In this document: positions 43,641-55,679 of the stretch, piece by piece
Numbering within the stretch: position 1 is the first letter of the stretch
Layout: each line of letters starts with the position of its first letter
NCBI RefSeq assembly: GCF_002234675.1
Contig: NC_019875.2
Coordinates: 24,084,299-24,148,298 of the forward strand
Reading direction: 5' to 3'
From: Oryzias latipes
Lineage: Eukaryota > Chordata > Actinopteri > Beloniformes > Adrianichthyidae
DNA: 64,000 bases
Translations under genes and position numbers: made by a program
Notes under the pieces: model-generated
Database searches by the model: none
Seen by the model: only the letters and a program-made list of their open reading frames with translations
Told to the model about the DNA's origin: nothing

Positions 43641-43944
43641 CTCCGAGATGTTTGATATCATCAGAAAGTTTATAGTTCAGTTCTGATGACACAAAGGTCC
43701 ACCTCATTTTGCAATTTTTAAAGTTTTTACTAAACTGATCCAGGTGCAAAAGACAATTTTTTTTAAAGCTGAACTGCTTGTTGCACGTTTGCTGCAGATT
43801 TCTTCCAAAAACTACACTGCAAACACTGAATCTAAAGTAAAAGGGCCATTGTCACAAAAAATGTCTTATATATAGTGTCTTCCAATATTTTATAGTTTTT
43901 TAACAGCAATTTCAAAAAAATATATCTTTAATATATCTTTTTCT

Positions 43945-44272
43945 TAAAGACCTACTCCAATAAAAATTGCGTTTTTTGTTGTCGTTTCCCCATAATGTTG
44001 GGTTGGGGGTATGAGGGCCTGTAAGCTAGTGAGGGTGTGTTAACAGAAGGGTGATGGGAAATGGGGGTGGACTCATTCTGCACCAACAGTTCCCCCCACA
44101 ACCCAGGCAAATTTCCATTAAACTACAGCTCCTCTGCAGAAACTATGTCCAATAGAAAACCATGGGGTTATTAAAAAAAAGATTTTTGCTAAATATGGTA
44201 AAATCACCTTTAAAAAAAAAACATTGGAAATGCTTTAAAACTAGATCAACAGTTGATCAGAGTGGAACTTAA
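43945..44272. mobile_element. Copy D of the 0.5-kb MITE family, internally deleted
   Basis: It opens TTAAAGACCTACTCCAATAA and closes gatcagagtggaactt, but lacks the ctgagctgg middle. It shares tgagggcctgtaagctagtg and ctgcaccaacagttcccccc with copy F. Confidence 0.72.
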
Positions 44273-47200
44273 AATGAGGATTATTTGTAAGACCATTTAT
44301 TACCAATTATTTTTCTAATTTTAAGAATTTCTGACCTATTTGTATAGTTTTTGGAGTGTAAGCATTCAAGGTGACACAACTTGGCTAACTTAACCAAAAT
44401 AATTATTTAAAAAAAATTAACTAAACATTTAAAAAACAGAGAACTTTGCAGCTGTGTGATTTAGATAGACATGAAGTTGATCACCATGTTGAAACACCAA
44501 GCTATAGTCTATGTAGCTCAAGATTATAATAAAAACCAGACTGTCAGACATATAGAAATGGAACCAGAAACTTGAAAATTTGTATAAACCATAAATTTTT
44601 ATCCAAAGATGATTAACAATTTCAAATAAACTTAATGGTAAGTTGATAAAAACCATGAGTTAAAAGCCAGAGTACACTCATTTTATTTTTATGACCAAGA
44701 TGACTGTAGCATTCCAGCACTATGTGAATTCTGCTAGTTTTCCACTAGAGGGTGTCATGATATAAAATTAAACATCCAAAGAACAGAGAACAACAATTTT
44801 GGTAATAATTCAAATTACTTGTTTATGTTAGCATATCTAACCAACAACAATGTCTAAATCTGCTTTTATCATGTATCCCCCACATTTTTTACACTCTTCT
44901 AAATGATCTCTATGCATCATTGCACCAGAGATGCACCTCATTGTTCAGCATAAAATAATGTGAGAAAATGTTGGTGCTGTTCATAAAATGCACTATAGTA
45001 ATATGCATAAAGAATGCAGCAGGTCAGCAAAATGCTTCAACATCAGCAGCAATGCAAATAACAAGAGGTCAGTGAAGAATAAAGGCATTTATTAAGGGCT
45101 GGCCTTAGACCCAGCGTGACAGTTATGATGATGCTGCTCTATATGTATAGCAATCATTATACTCTTATTGCAGAGCCAATCATAACAAAAGCTAAAGGGT
45201 AAGAAAAAGGTCTTCGACTTACCAATGAGTTTCAATTACAAATGAAGCTACATGTCTAATTAAAAGTGATCAATATTGAGAATTTGAAATTATCAACGTA
45301 AATAAATGATAATTTGTGTTCTTTTGATAAAAATACAATGAATAAAAAATGTATCAAAAAAGATCCGTTTAGTCTTTGTTTCCTGGAATAAATAAAGATA
45401 AAGTCTAAAATGGACACAATCAGTTCTTACCAGCTAACACTTCCAATAATCCTAAGCATAAGTATCTCAAAAAAGTGTTTAAATATATCATTTAATAGAC
45501 CCAAATGTGTGCCGTGTTACAGTATAAGCTTAATTTATGTAGACTTTGGTTTTCTTTTTTTTTATTTTCACTTTTACACTTCATTTGTAAACTTTCTCTG
45601 ATTTTCTCAAGGTTTCTCAGATTTGCAGCGTAAGCATTCTTCTGGAATATAACATTGATTGCTATTTTTGGACTTCTGCTTTTGGATTTCTGTACCTGAT
45701 CTTAAGTATAACTGAATATGTTAAGTCATATCTCTGTTTTGCTTTTCCCTGTTGGACATTTCCGAGTTATTCCCTTGATGTCATTCAGTTGCATTCTTCT
45801 ACACTGATGGGCCAAAAAAAGGCCAAATAAAGTAATCCAGGAAGTAAAAAGTTATCTTTTTGAAAAAGTCTATTACATCTTAAAAATGAGGGGGAGCAGT
45901 TAAGAGACATTGTACTCGCCCGGAGAGTAAGTTAGTGTAGAACCGCCGCTGTTTGAACCTAAAAAGTGTATCTCCACGACAACAATTATATCTACATTTA
46001 AACATGTAAAGTGTCAAACATCAATTAAACTTAAGAAAGATGTATTGTTTTATTATGTTAAATGCAGGCATGAGCCAACTGAAAGGTTTTTCTTCATCCT
46101 TACATGCTTATTAACAAATAAAGACTTTTCTGAACTTTTCCTTTTTTTGTATACCTAAATCAAACTGAAACAAATCAGGAGCTAAAGTGAATTGTTGTAT
46201 AGTGCCAATAAAACTACTTTTTCTTTGTAGTTCCATTAATAAAAATGTCCCTTAAAAAGGAAAAGAAAAAAATTATATGTAAGCCACTATTCATGTTGAA
46301 TTGCTTCTCAAATTTCCCAGAGAATTATAGACAAGTGTGCACTCTTATTTTTTTTTATTTGTTTTTCAATATGAACCCATGCTAATGCGACTAAAGTGCT
46401 CACACAATGTTCATTCAGAGAAATCCACGCAGAACTTTCAGCTGCCTTTTATAGACTTCAACACAACCATGTGAACACTTGGAGAAAAGGAGCCTTCCTC
46501 AATAAAAGATGTCATGTTTTTTGGGTAAATGCAGCTGTGACTCTATAAACTTTTTAATTTAGACGCCAAATTGAAACTGAGTAGGCAAACATTGCTGAGT
46601 TCCTTCTTCTGTCTATGGCTTTTCACTTTTTCACCTTGTTTCACTTTGACCTTTACAGTAAGCAGGGCTAAAACAACACATGATTAGAAGGTTACCCTAC
46701 TTAATCAATGGCACTCTCTACTTTATCCACCTATGTGATCTGCAGGTAAAGTTACTTCAACCTCATTAATCTTTAAAACGCTTACAGCAGCACCAGTCAC
46801 AACAAAGACAAGTAAGAGGGGAAACATTTGCTGCGTGCGGCTTCTATAGGAGGCTTTGACTTCACCCAGTGCAGCAGAATTTTGGATGGTTTGATGGACC
46901 ATAGGACCCATTTCATACAGTCTAAAAGCTGTGTCAACAGCACGCCGAGGCCACACCGCCACCACTGCACAGGGAACAGCAGCGCACAGTGGCGAAAGTG
47001 GAGAGCCAGCAGTTTTTGCCCAAAGCAGCTGACAGCACTGACAGAGTAGAGCAGGGAGCACGCAGAATGAAACGTTTTCCATGCGCAACTCTCCAGGGGG
47101 AAACGGACACATTTCAACTAAAGTCGCATTTCATTCACAGTTAATGCATTTTAGTGTGGGGAAAAATGCGTCCAGGACGATGGTGAGGATGATATCTGAA

Positions 47201-47453
47201 GAGGTGAGGGTGCACGCAGGAGTGGGCAAACTATTCGAGGCTGCAAAGCAGGTATACAGCAGCAGAATCAAGCTGCAGCGCTGAATAATCCAGAAGAGAA
47301 ATTGATTCCTTTTCTGAAAACGCATCCCTGTGTCTTTGATAATAGGAGCAGTGGGCGCGTTTGCAGCCTCTGAAAACTCACACGGCGGTGTAGTAAACAT
47401 ACATTAGATGATCCAATTTGTCCATAAGTTCTTTAAGAGCAGGGGTTTCTTAC
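44273..47453. other. Intron between the two distal fgf12 first-exon candidates
   Basis: AT-rich to about 46700, then GC rises towards 47454. A 129-codon minus frame at 46723-47112 contains hydrophobic stretches but no recognisable domain and no fitting splice sites. Confidence 0.5.
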
Positions 47454-47472
47454 CGGCGTTTTTGTCACCCAT
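47454..47472 (-). CDS. fgf12: Candidate fgf12 distal short first exon (B-like form, MGDKNA)
   Basis: ATG at 47472 in a strong context (gaggacATGG) opens MGDKNA plus one G, followed at once by a consensus donor, GCC G|gtaaga. Phase 1 with terminal G would join exon 2 to give MGDKNA-EPQLKG. Mammalian FGF12-B likewise has a minimal N-terminus, MESK, joined to EPQLKG, from a promoter upstream of exon 1A. Size, phase, relative position and the shared MxxK pattern support the match. Six codons are too few for homology alone, so transcript evidence would be needed. CG-rich sequence (47455-47600) lies around and upstream. Confidence 0.6.
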
Positions 47473-49466
47473 GTCCTCGTGCTCTGCAGGAGTTGCTGCG
47501 TAAAGTGACGCTTGCGCGGCTCTCTGGACGGGAAGTTAGATGAAGAAAGTTCAAACAATAGATGGAGAAATTGGATCCTCAGAGCAAAGACTCTCGTTTA
47601 TCTCGCAGGAGGAGCTTCACTGGATAAGCCTCCCTCTCTCCTGGTCTGTCTGGAGTTCTCCTGGGTGGACTGGGGACCCAGGTAAAGTATGTGGGGAGGG
47701 GCGGGGGAGGGGGGGGGTTGCAGGCTGGTCTTTGTCTTAATGCAAAAGTGTTGTAGTGTTGGCTAAACTAACATACTATAATATGATGATGATGATGATA
47801 AATTCAGTATGTCAAGCCATTTTTAAAATCTGCTGGCATTGGATGCCAATAAATATTTGTGACATCTTTTCAGGCGTAGAATTTAGAAGGTGACTAACAT
47901 TTTATTTGGTACCAAATTCACTTTTAGCTTGGGTATTAATACACAAAAGGGCGTTTTTTTTCTCACATTGACCATATTGCTGAACTGATACCTTCTGAAA
48001 CATCAGTTTTTCATGCAGAAATCAGATCATTTACATGTTCTAGTAATTTGATGGTGCATTTTTCCATGGTATTTGATCACAAAGCAGTAGAACTTTGTGT
48101 AATCAATGGCTGCTTATCCAGACTGAGCTTACTTTCAATCAAATTAACTTTAGTTGAACAGTGGGGAACTTGTCATGTTGGTTTCAGGAAAAACCAACTG
48201 TATTCATTTTGCTCTTCTTCTTCCAACTTTAAAGGCACTGCTATTGCAGTAACTTTCACTTTTGAAAGGAGTTAGAGGTTAACACCAGCTGGATTTAGTA
48301 TCCTCTGAAAGAATAAATATTTGACTGGTCACCCAATGCCCATCTCTGCTGCCCCAAAATACCACAATTATGCTCCGAACACCAAAATTGCACAAAATAT
48401 GCTGGACAGGACATAAAAAACAAGTGTGGTACTAACTGGCCCATTGATCAGTGTCTTAGAAAGCGCCCCGTCAGCACCCTGATGGGGCGCTATGACAGCA
48501 GCTAGAGTTTCCTATGATGGTATAAAAAGAAAGTGCTGCTGGTATAAGATGTTTCAGAGTTTGTGCTGAAATAGAAGCCTCAAGGCCAAATGACGTTGAC
48601 AGCATCCCGTTCAAATCCAGATTCAAATCTCAGCACATTTGCAGGAGGAGAGCATCAGATTTGGCTTCATTATTTTGTCCGTGTGGATATTGTTGCAGTG
48701 GGATAAATGGTTGTCCTACACGAATGACAAGTTGTTCTGATTTCACACATAATGCTTCCTGTCACATGGACAGGTGGCCTTGCCTCCGTGCTGCCGCGGC
48801 GTCGGATCTCAGAGAATCAATGAAAGGAACTGAAAGAGGACACCTCTGTGAGGTGAGAAAGAACTGCAATGAACAGAAACTAGTTTGAGTTCCCACTGAA
48901 TCATTCAGAAATCATTGTACTGAAGATTCTGACGTATTTCAATTAAAAATACATTTCTTTTCACTTGACTGTATTTTACTTCTAGATACCCTGACCTGTG
49001 CTCTGTTACAGTTTCCACTGCTGCTCTTCATCTGATCACCTCTAACTGCTCTTCCTCATCCCAGTGTCCTCTCTGCCCCAGACCTGCACCCAATATCATC
49101 TGACCTGCCTGTATGTCCTTGGTCTGTACAGTGGCAAAGGCATAATTCTCTTCTTTCCTTATATCTTTGTCCAACAATTAATTTCCCTGCAAACTCAGAG
49201 ACAGTGTTGTACTGTAAACAGGGACACATTGTCACATTTAGTGAAGATAAATTACTTGTTTTGTTACTCCAAAGCATTAATTTTTTTCACACACACCCCC
49301 CTCAACACCATTACAGCAGTTCTTTGTGCAATGTTATACAGAGTGGAAGTAACACAGCGAGTGCAGATTTTGCATTAGGGGAGAGCTCTACTCTGCAGAT
49401 ACTGCAGTGCAGACTTCACCCCACAAATTCTACCTTCTTTTTCTATTTCTAGAGTCTTTGGCAAGT
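47473..49466. other. Upstream of the distal fgf12 exon: promoter-like then unique DNA
   Basis: 47473-47740 is GC-rich, with a G-tract (about 47688-47719), and may hold the distal promoter. The rest up to the transposon TSD has the 30-bp hairpin at 48462 and no recognised gene. Confidence 0.4.
48462..48491. repeat. 30-bp GC-rich hairpin (13-bp arms, one G:T-type mismatch)
   Basis: agcgccccgtcag and ctgatggggcgct pair around cacc. It stands out in AT-rich DNA. No T-run follows, and there is no reason to see it as a terminator here. Confidence 0.8.
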
Positions 49467-49473
49467 TGGTGGA

Positions 49474-50373
49474 CAACCCAGTCTCATCCTAAAATGTGTA
49501 GTAGCTACATTTGTCCACATGGAAATGCGTGAGAGTTTTACAAAAACGCCCCCTAAACTGTGAGGGGGATACGTTTCATTTTTCTATTCATTTTCTACGA
49601 GCCTTCTCAGGATCACGTGACTTTGGAGGTTTGGCCTGCCGTGAGCAAAAAACATGGCGGATGCACGTTCATTTTTTCGGTGGAATATCCCATAAAACAA
49701 GATATTTTGAGGACTAATTTTTATTTTGACAACATTTCTAGTGAGAAATATACCATTTTCTTTTAAAATATGCTTTCATTTAGGACATACAGTTTGTAGT
49801 TTGCTTGTTTCGTTCAACTTTTTCTCCCAAAAGCTCTCTGTTACGTTGGAGAAACACGTTAACTTTCATTCATATCTGCAGACGTGCGCGTGGGTCACGT
49901 GACTAATATGTTTCTCTTTTTTTCCGCAGAAAATTGTAAAATATGAGTGAATATGGACTGATTTTTTTTTGAAAACATTTCTAGCAGTATATATCCCCTT
50001 TATTTTCGTAATATTGCAGACATGAAGTTGTTAGTTTGTTACGTTCAACTTTTCCTCAAAGGATCTGAAAGCGTCTGATCTTTTCCATTCATATATGCGG
50101 GCTGACGTGGGTCACGTGACGTGCCTTTCTCTTTTTTTTCCTGTGGAAAATCTCGTAAAAAGGTACGTTGCGATTTATTAATTTCATTTATTTACATATC
50201 TAGGGACCCGTGTATAGGTTTTCTCTTTCCGTGTTGCTGTTGCGGCGATCAGGCTTTGATTGACATGTGACAACAAACCGGAAAAATGTTGAGTTCAGGG
50301 ACGGACCAAAGAGTTCTTTAAATTGATTTTTCTGCATTTTAATTTATTTACACTACGAGTCTAATGGTGTGTG
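49474..50373 (+). repeat. Left terminal inverted repeat of the KDZ-like element
   Basis: This arm pairs with 59911-60834 on the other strand. It is built of degenerate sub-units of about 220-280 bp, each with a TCACGTGA palindrome (49613, 49895, 50112), then tttctctttttttcc, a GAAAAT...GTAAAA stretch and acatttctag. The inner boundary near cactacgagtctaa is approximate. Confidence 0.85.
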
Positions 50374-50639
50374 ATTAAAAAAACTATAAATATTATGATA
50401 AATGAGATGAAACAATTATTTTGATGGAGTTTATAAAATATTAGGATCTATTATATTCTTTTTTCTTTAACTGTCAATTTTTTTGACGTATCTCATATAT
50501 TATAGTATTACAATGAAGTGCTCTAATTTATCTGTTAAAAAAGGTTTCATCACTGTTTCCTGTAGTAATTCTCAATAAATTTTTAAATAGGATATATTAA
50601 ATAGGATATATTATCTAAAGTAAACAGGCTTTTAAGCCT

Positions 50640-51000
50640 TCAATTTGCCCCAATTGACATGAAGTGCGCATTTCGAAAAGCCAGTGAACGCAGCGTCATA
50701 CGGGCACCCCCACCCCAATCCACCGGAAACCCCCCCGGATGAACCCGCAGGAAGGCGCGCGGCTGAAGAACTCTTGGACAGCTGGAAGGTGGGCGATGAT
50801 TTGAACTTTTCTCTGTAGAAATGTAATGTTTAGATTTGGGAAACCAGAGATGGTTTTTAGTAAAAACGTGTTGGCTGTTTAGGATTAACGTTGAATGACG
50901 AGGCGTTTTTCCATCTTAAATTGAAAAGGCCGCAGGATCACGGTGAAGGCCTCTTCTGTATAGAGGACGGGGGCGGAAACGTCACGTGGTCTCCGCAGAG
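50640..51000 (+). promoter_or_regulatory. CG-rich promoter-like block with two splice donors inside the KDZ-like element
   Basis: A CG-rich patch (50680-50790) holds an ATG at 50739 that reads MNPQEGARLKNSWTAG up to a donor GGAAG|gtgggc at 50788. A second block with a gtcacgtggt E-box ends in a strong donor, CAGAG|gtaagt, at 51000. These fit 5' exons of the transposase gene downstream. No protein match is recognised for the short leader. Confidence 0.35.
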
Positions 51001-51256
51001 GTAAGTTTCCTTTTGGGTCATTTAGCCAGAAACGGGGGTCTGCAGCCCTTTAAACAGCTAAGAGCCTTTGTAATGTCTCACTGTCCAGAACTCAGTAGGA
51101 CACACAAGGTGTCTCTTCAGCTTTTAGAAAATCAAACACTCATTTGCATTTATGTTATTTTGGAAACTTGATAACTACTGGGGTTTACAAAGGCTTTTTC
51201 TTTTTTACACATTGTAGATTTTATGTTGTTAGTACATCTCAGCCAGTATTTCTTTA

Positions 51257-51732
51257 AGGGCCTATATCATGCAATATCAACGTTTTAAAATTTTAAGTGT
51301 ATTGTAATGTTAATTCCTCACAAAAACAAATCCACAGTAGTATTTTGATCCATTCACGCATCTCTCAGCATTCCTCTGAAACCCTCTGAGCACCAGCCCC
51401 TCCCAAATCACAATAAGAGGGTCCTCACATTGTGACGTCATCATAAGTGAGGAGCAGCCTCTTCTAGGAAGAGCCTGTGCAGCTAAACCGCCTCCAGGCT
51501 AACAGACACGCCCACTTTCTCAATGGAGCTAGCGGTGATCAGCAAAATGCTTTCATTGCACAATATTCACATCCATCTTTGCAAAAGTTTGGATGGAAGA
51601 AACGCAGAAACGCTGCCGACGCCGACTCTAGGTTGATGTCATGAAATAGGCGACACCCACAAGAAACGAAAGGCGGAGCCTCAGAGATCAAGGAAATAGT
51701 TTATTCTAAATGGCTAGCATGGTATAGGCCCT
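51257..51732. mobile_element. MITE, 476 bp, nested in the KDZ-like element
   Basis: Inverted ends AGGGCCTATATCATGC and GCATGGTATAGGCCCT bound this block. It has no coding capacity. It lies between the 5' exon block and the transposase exons of the larger element and so inserted later. No clear target duplication could be read. Confidence 0.65.
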
Positions 51733-52158
51733 CTAAATTGTGCGTATTGACCTCAAATTGATTTTTTGTGGTACGTTGTCAGGTTTAAAAAAATTTGTCA
51801 TAAATGCTGGAATTTCTTAAAATATTGTGCATCACCGCTTGATAGATTATTGAAGCATTATGGGTACTGTAGTCAGGAGCCTGGCACAGTAATACTTTGC
51901 TTCAACTGTTGAGTAGATCACCAAGTTGAGTAAAGTTTGACTTATCTGACTGTTTTGTTTTGCGTGATGCGCTGTGTCGTCTGAAAAATAGGATATTTGT
52001 TTGAATTAAAAACATTTTTATTTTTTGTCAGAGAACCGCAAAGGAGGGGTCAAGGAGCCACTTGTGGCTGTGGAGCCTCAGGCTGTAGACCCCTGGTCTA
52101 AACAATTATGGCTGATTTGGCTGACCACATTTATTTATCCTAGCGTTGTCAACAAAGT

Positions 52159-52751
52159 TAAAGAGCCGCTCCAATGGAAGTCATGTTTTTAAGATCAAAC
52201 ATTTTTCTCATTATTGAGAACATTAACAAAAATATAAACAGATACACAATGATATAAGATTAAAACTGTTTCTGAGTATTTATTCAAATCTCGATGGATC
52301 AGGAGAAGATGAAACTCATTGTCTCAAAAAGCTCTTATTTGTGACGCTCTAACTGCCATGAATGGGCCAAAGTCTCTGCTCCACTCCAATTCTGATGCAT
52401 CCACTTGCAGACAAAAACCAGTAGATCCATTAATGTCCTGAGTTCCCTTGTCTGAGCTGGTATCTGGCTCAAAAGTGTACACATGGATAGCTCCAATGTT
52501 GCTCATTGATTTTTTTTTTTGCTATGCTAATGTCGGCTAGGGCTTGTGAGGTGCTATAAGCTAGCGGGAGAGAGAATCAACAAACGGTTTATGGGAAATT
52601 AGCAGAGGCAAACATCTGCACCACAGCTCTGAGGTGAAATTCTTATGAGCTGCTGTGCTGCAGAAAAATGTCTTTAAAAACAAAATGATCGTAATTAAAA
52701 AAAACACTGGGAACGATTTTATAATAGCTAAAAATTCTGTTAGAATGTCTG
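52159..52751. mobile_element. Copy E of the 0.5-kb 'AAAGACCCACTCCGATG' MITE family, nested
   Basis: It shares the family layout seen at 16906, 25178, 28843 and 43945: an opening AAGAGCCGCTCCAATGGAA, a middle with ctgagctggtatctggctcaaaa and tagctccaatgttgctc, a ggcttgtgaggtgctataagctag block and a closing attctgttagaatgtct. It lies inside the KDZ-like transposon. Confidence 0.7.
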
Positions 52752-52822
52752 ATTCCTGATTCTTTTGTGTGTGTATGTATATACATAAAAGAACCTCATG
52801 TTTTTTTCCCTTTCCTCTCTCA

Positions 52823-53409
52823 GACTGGTCAGTTATTTGGAGACAACATGTACAAATAGTTCCTGGACTGATCTGCTAACTTTGAGGTGGAGAGGCTGTC
52901 AGGTTCATCTGTTTCAGGGTCCTGCATGCTCTCCCTCCATGTTTGCCGTAGCAGTGGATGGAACTTGCAAAATGTACTGTTTTGAGAGCCAACTGGGGTG
53001 TGTAAATTTTTTTTCCACCTACATTTTTGATGGTATAAATGTTTTTCTTATGTAAACTTTTCTGTTCTTTTAGGCTCAGTGGTTATTTTGAAGATGCGTT
53101 TCTGACCAAAAACACTGTGGAGACCTCCTTTGTGAACTGCATTCATGGGGAAATAGAAAATGTAAAGCTATTTTCATGTCTTCTTCCTCAAGAAAAGGAA
53201 CACGCCTGCATATATGTTTTATTGTATTTTGTGTCATATCATCATGTTAATATACGACATTCATTTGTTTTGATAGAATCCTGGAGATGGGAGATGTGGA
53301 GCAGGAAAGTTTGTGGCAGCACCAGAGTCCTCCAACAAGTCTTCTGGCAAAGTAAATGAGGAAGGATCGCAGTCTACCGTCGTGGAGTTTTGCTGAAAGG
53401 ACTGAACAT
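52823..53409 (+). pseudogene. Decayed KDZ (Zisupton-type) transposase, three exons visible
   Basis: Exon a (after tttcctctctcag, 52823-52997) carries CQVHLFQGPACSPSMFAVAV followed by DGTCKMYCFE, matching the CPxC...AVAVDGNxKxYRF signature of KDZ transposases. Exon b (after tgttcttttag) reads SGYFEDAFLTKNTVETSFVN. Exon c (after gttttgatag, from about 53278) reads PGDGRCGAGKFVAAPESSNK then SSGKVNEEG; after a frame change it continues RIAVYRRGVLLKGLNMF, the family's (A/V)CRHGVLLxxLNM block. Two hallmark residues there are altered (C to Y, H to R), and the frame is broken after EEG. The sequence then runs into an unrelated repeat at about 53410, so the C-terminal part is lost or displaced. Family assignment is by motif recognition. 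Confidence 0.72.
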
Positions 53410-53600
53410 GTTCCATCCATCCATCCATCTTCTTCCATTCATTCAGAACCAGGTTGTGAGGGCAGCAGTCTTAGCAAAGATGCCCACACTTCCCTCTCCT
53501 CCAGCTCCTCTTGGGGGACCCCGGGGCCAGCTGAGAGACGTAGTCTCCCCAGCGTGTCCTGGGTCTCCCTTAGGGCCTCTGCCCAGTGAGACATGCATGT
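53408..53600 (+). repeat. Fragment of a common teleost interspersed repeat
   Basis: The ccatccatccatctt start, then the gggcagcagtcttagcaaag, acttccctctcctccagctc and agcgtgtcctgggtctccc blocks, are typical of a very abundant fish repeat, probably LINE-derived. It truncates the transposase exon to its left. Confidence 0.55.
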
Positions 53601-53744
53601 CAGGGTACAGACTACATTTTAATTGTAGCAAGACTGAAGTAAAATGTAGCAAAATGACAATGAGTTATCTTAAATTAGGGGTAAATGACATGAGAAATTA
53701 AGAATATTAGAAGTGTGGAGTGATACGTGTATTTATCAGTATGT

Positions 53745-54120
53745 TAGCTGCAGGAAGGGTGCTGTCCTTGACACGTTCCTTTACTCAGACAGGATGACAG
53801 GTAGGGAAGGGGGTAGCCGATGATCTGCTCCAGTATCTTCAGCACAGAAGCTTCTACTGCTCTTCTTCAGTTTGATCTGAGAGCCAGACCATGATACAGT
53901 TGGACTGGCTGAGCGGTAGGTTGCCAGCAGCTTCAGACGTGCTGATGTGCCTTGTTGATAACGTCCTGGATGTTAGGAAACCAAGTTAGATCAGCTGAGA
54001 TGGGGATGCCCAGGAAAGGGAAGCTGTGAACCCTCCTCTGTGCCTACTAAAGTCCAAGATGACTTTCATGGTCTTTTATTTGCCGATCAGCCTTACACTA
54101 TACAGTTTCCGCACTTGTCT
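53745..54120 (-). repeat. L2-like LINE fragment, heavily decayed
   Basis: Read on the minus strand it matches the order of segments in the two LINEs at 13024-15599 (frames around the PSL, VWF and LGxxI blocks): ggggtagccgatgatctgctc, gactggctgagcggtaggtt and gccaggaaagggaagctgtga. Stops and gaps abolish coding. Confidence 0.6.
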
Positions 54121-54394
54121 ACAAAGTTCACCTCAGTGACCTTTAATAAGTCTTTGTTATTGGCAAGTTAATTACTTATATCCAAGACATGGAGATGTGG
54201 GTCCAGTATGAGCAGGATTTGGGAAATGGCAGTTGCCAAGAACTCACATGAAGTTTCAAGGTTTTTGCCTTTATTTGGAGGAAAAAAAGTTTTTGTCCTT
54301 TGTTTGTTGTGCAGAATTGCAAACCTAGAAAGAAATCAAGTTGAAAGAATTTATATAAATGTATTTGCCCTTCTTTTGACCCTTCTACATCATG

Positions 54395-54790
54395 AATATT
54401 TGGTGGCTGTTGCTTGGCGACTGTGAGATCTCTCCATAGGATTGACATGGGCTGGGCCTCTCCATGACCTTGATATGATTGTTCTTCAGCCATTCCTTGG
54501 TTGCCTTGGCTGTAGGTTCTAGGTCACTAACCTGTTGGAAGACCCATTCATGACTGATTTGAAGGGTCCTGGCTTAAGGAGGGTAGGAAGTTCTCACTCA
54601 GGATTTTCCATTAATGGCTCCATCAACGTGGTGACGTAGCTCTGTGCAGAAAAATAGCCACAAAGCATAATGCTTCCACCTCCATGTTTGACAGTGGGGA
54701 AGCTGTTCTTGGGGTCATAGGTAGCAATTCTCTTCCTCCAAACCCAATGGTTGAGTTGATGCCAAAGAGCTCAGTTCTGAGCCAAACATT
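54395..54790 (-). pseudogene. Tc1/mariner transposase fragment, broken
   Basis: On the minus strand it contains NSFPTVKHGGGSIMLCGYFS, equivalent to the PTVKHGGGSVMVWGCFS motif of Tc1-family transposases. Further on it has W-S-type DLNPI-like remains and [14 protein letters not shown], equivalent to the ENLWRDLK region. Several stops and a deletion replace the segment that should carry the second catalytic aspartate. It is an insertion within the larger KDZ-like element. Confidence 0.75.
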
Positions 54791-55079
54791 CCATTATGCA
54801 GAATAAACTGATAAAGCAAACCCTATTTTTCAGTGTGTGATTTTCATTTTTTCATAAATCTTAGGACAATTTAGATGATAAAAGTAACAAATAAATGAAA
54901 ACAGTATAATACAGCAAATATGTAAATATTTGATGTGATGAACAATGCTTATCTGATTTAGACCCAACATGAAATATTTTTTGACACACACACATCAAGT
55001 TGTGTTATTTAATGCTCGTAATTTAGACACAAATGATAGAAATGTTAGGTTTATATGCCAAAGATATGCCATGTGAAAA

Positions 55080-55232
55080 TTTTAGTGCAAATACGCATGC
55101 GTGCGCGCCGTGCACATAAAGCCACCCCACCCCCACGTATCCGCGCGCCGGTCGGTGGGTGCTGGGCGTCAATAAAGGTAATCTGGTTGTCGCGCGTTCT
55201 GCATCTCTGCACGAGCTAAAGAAGTCTCAAAG
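55080..55232 (+). promoter_or_regulatory. Second CG-rich promoter-like block and donor in the KDZ-like element
   Basis: An isolated CG-rich patch (gcatgcgtgcgcgccgtgc, then ccgcgcgccggtcggtgg) is followed by tctcaaag|gtaagaaatg, a good donor at 55232. It suggests a second transcription unit, or a second promoter, in the element. No start codon is convincing in the block. Confidence 0.35.
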
Positions 55233-55679
55233 GTAAGAAATGTGAACACACGAGGCATTAATGAAAATACTTTATGATCATCTAAAAGTATTTTCATCTG
55301 ACAGATGAATGCCGCTGTTGTTATCACTGTAGAGCGGGGCTGAAAAATACGGCCTCCATCGAGAGACTGAACGTAACACGACTGCAGGTTACTATGATCA
55401 TCATAGAAAAATGTATTAATTATTTGTTTCGACTGTATAGTTATTGTGGTGGAGCAGAGGAAGGGAGGTTTGTGAGAATCGGGGTTACATTAGCTAATGA
55501 TTATGGCAGCGCTCGCGCCACCGCCGGTTTCCCGGCAAAAAAAAGGAACAGTAATTTACTGATATATTAAAGTGTTATGATTGACCTATTTAGGGTTTTT
55601 CTCCAAATTTACACAAAAAACGTTGTAACAACGATCATCTGGACTTGGTTTTGTAAATATTTTAAAACAGTCTCTGTCT

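Noticed and set aside
43249..43686. 145-codon plus-strand frame in CG-rich DNA
   Set aside because: Composition-driven; no domain, and it overlaps the promoter of the minus-strand exon at 42953-43043.
46723..47112. 129-codon minus-strand frame with hydrophobic stretches
   Set aside because: No recognised domain and no splice phase fitting fgf12; the nearby MGDKNA exon explains the GC rise better.
49511..49766. 68-codon frames repeated near-identically at 60542-60797
   Set aside because: They lie in the terminal inverted repeats; conservation follows from the DNA repeat, and no protein family is recognised.
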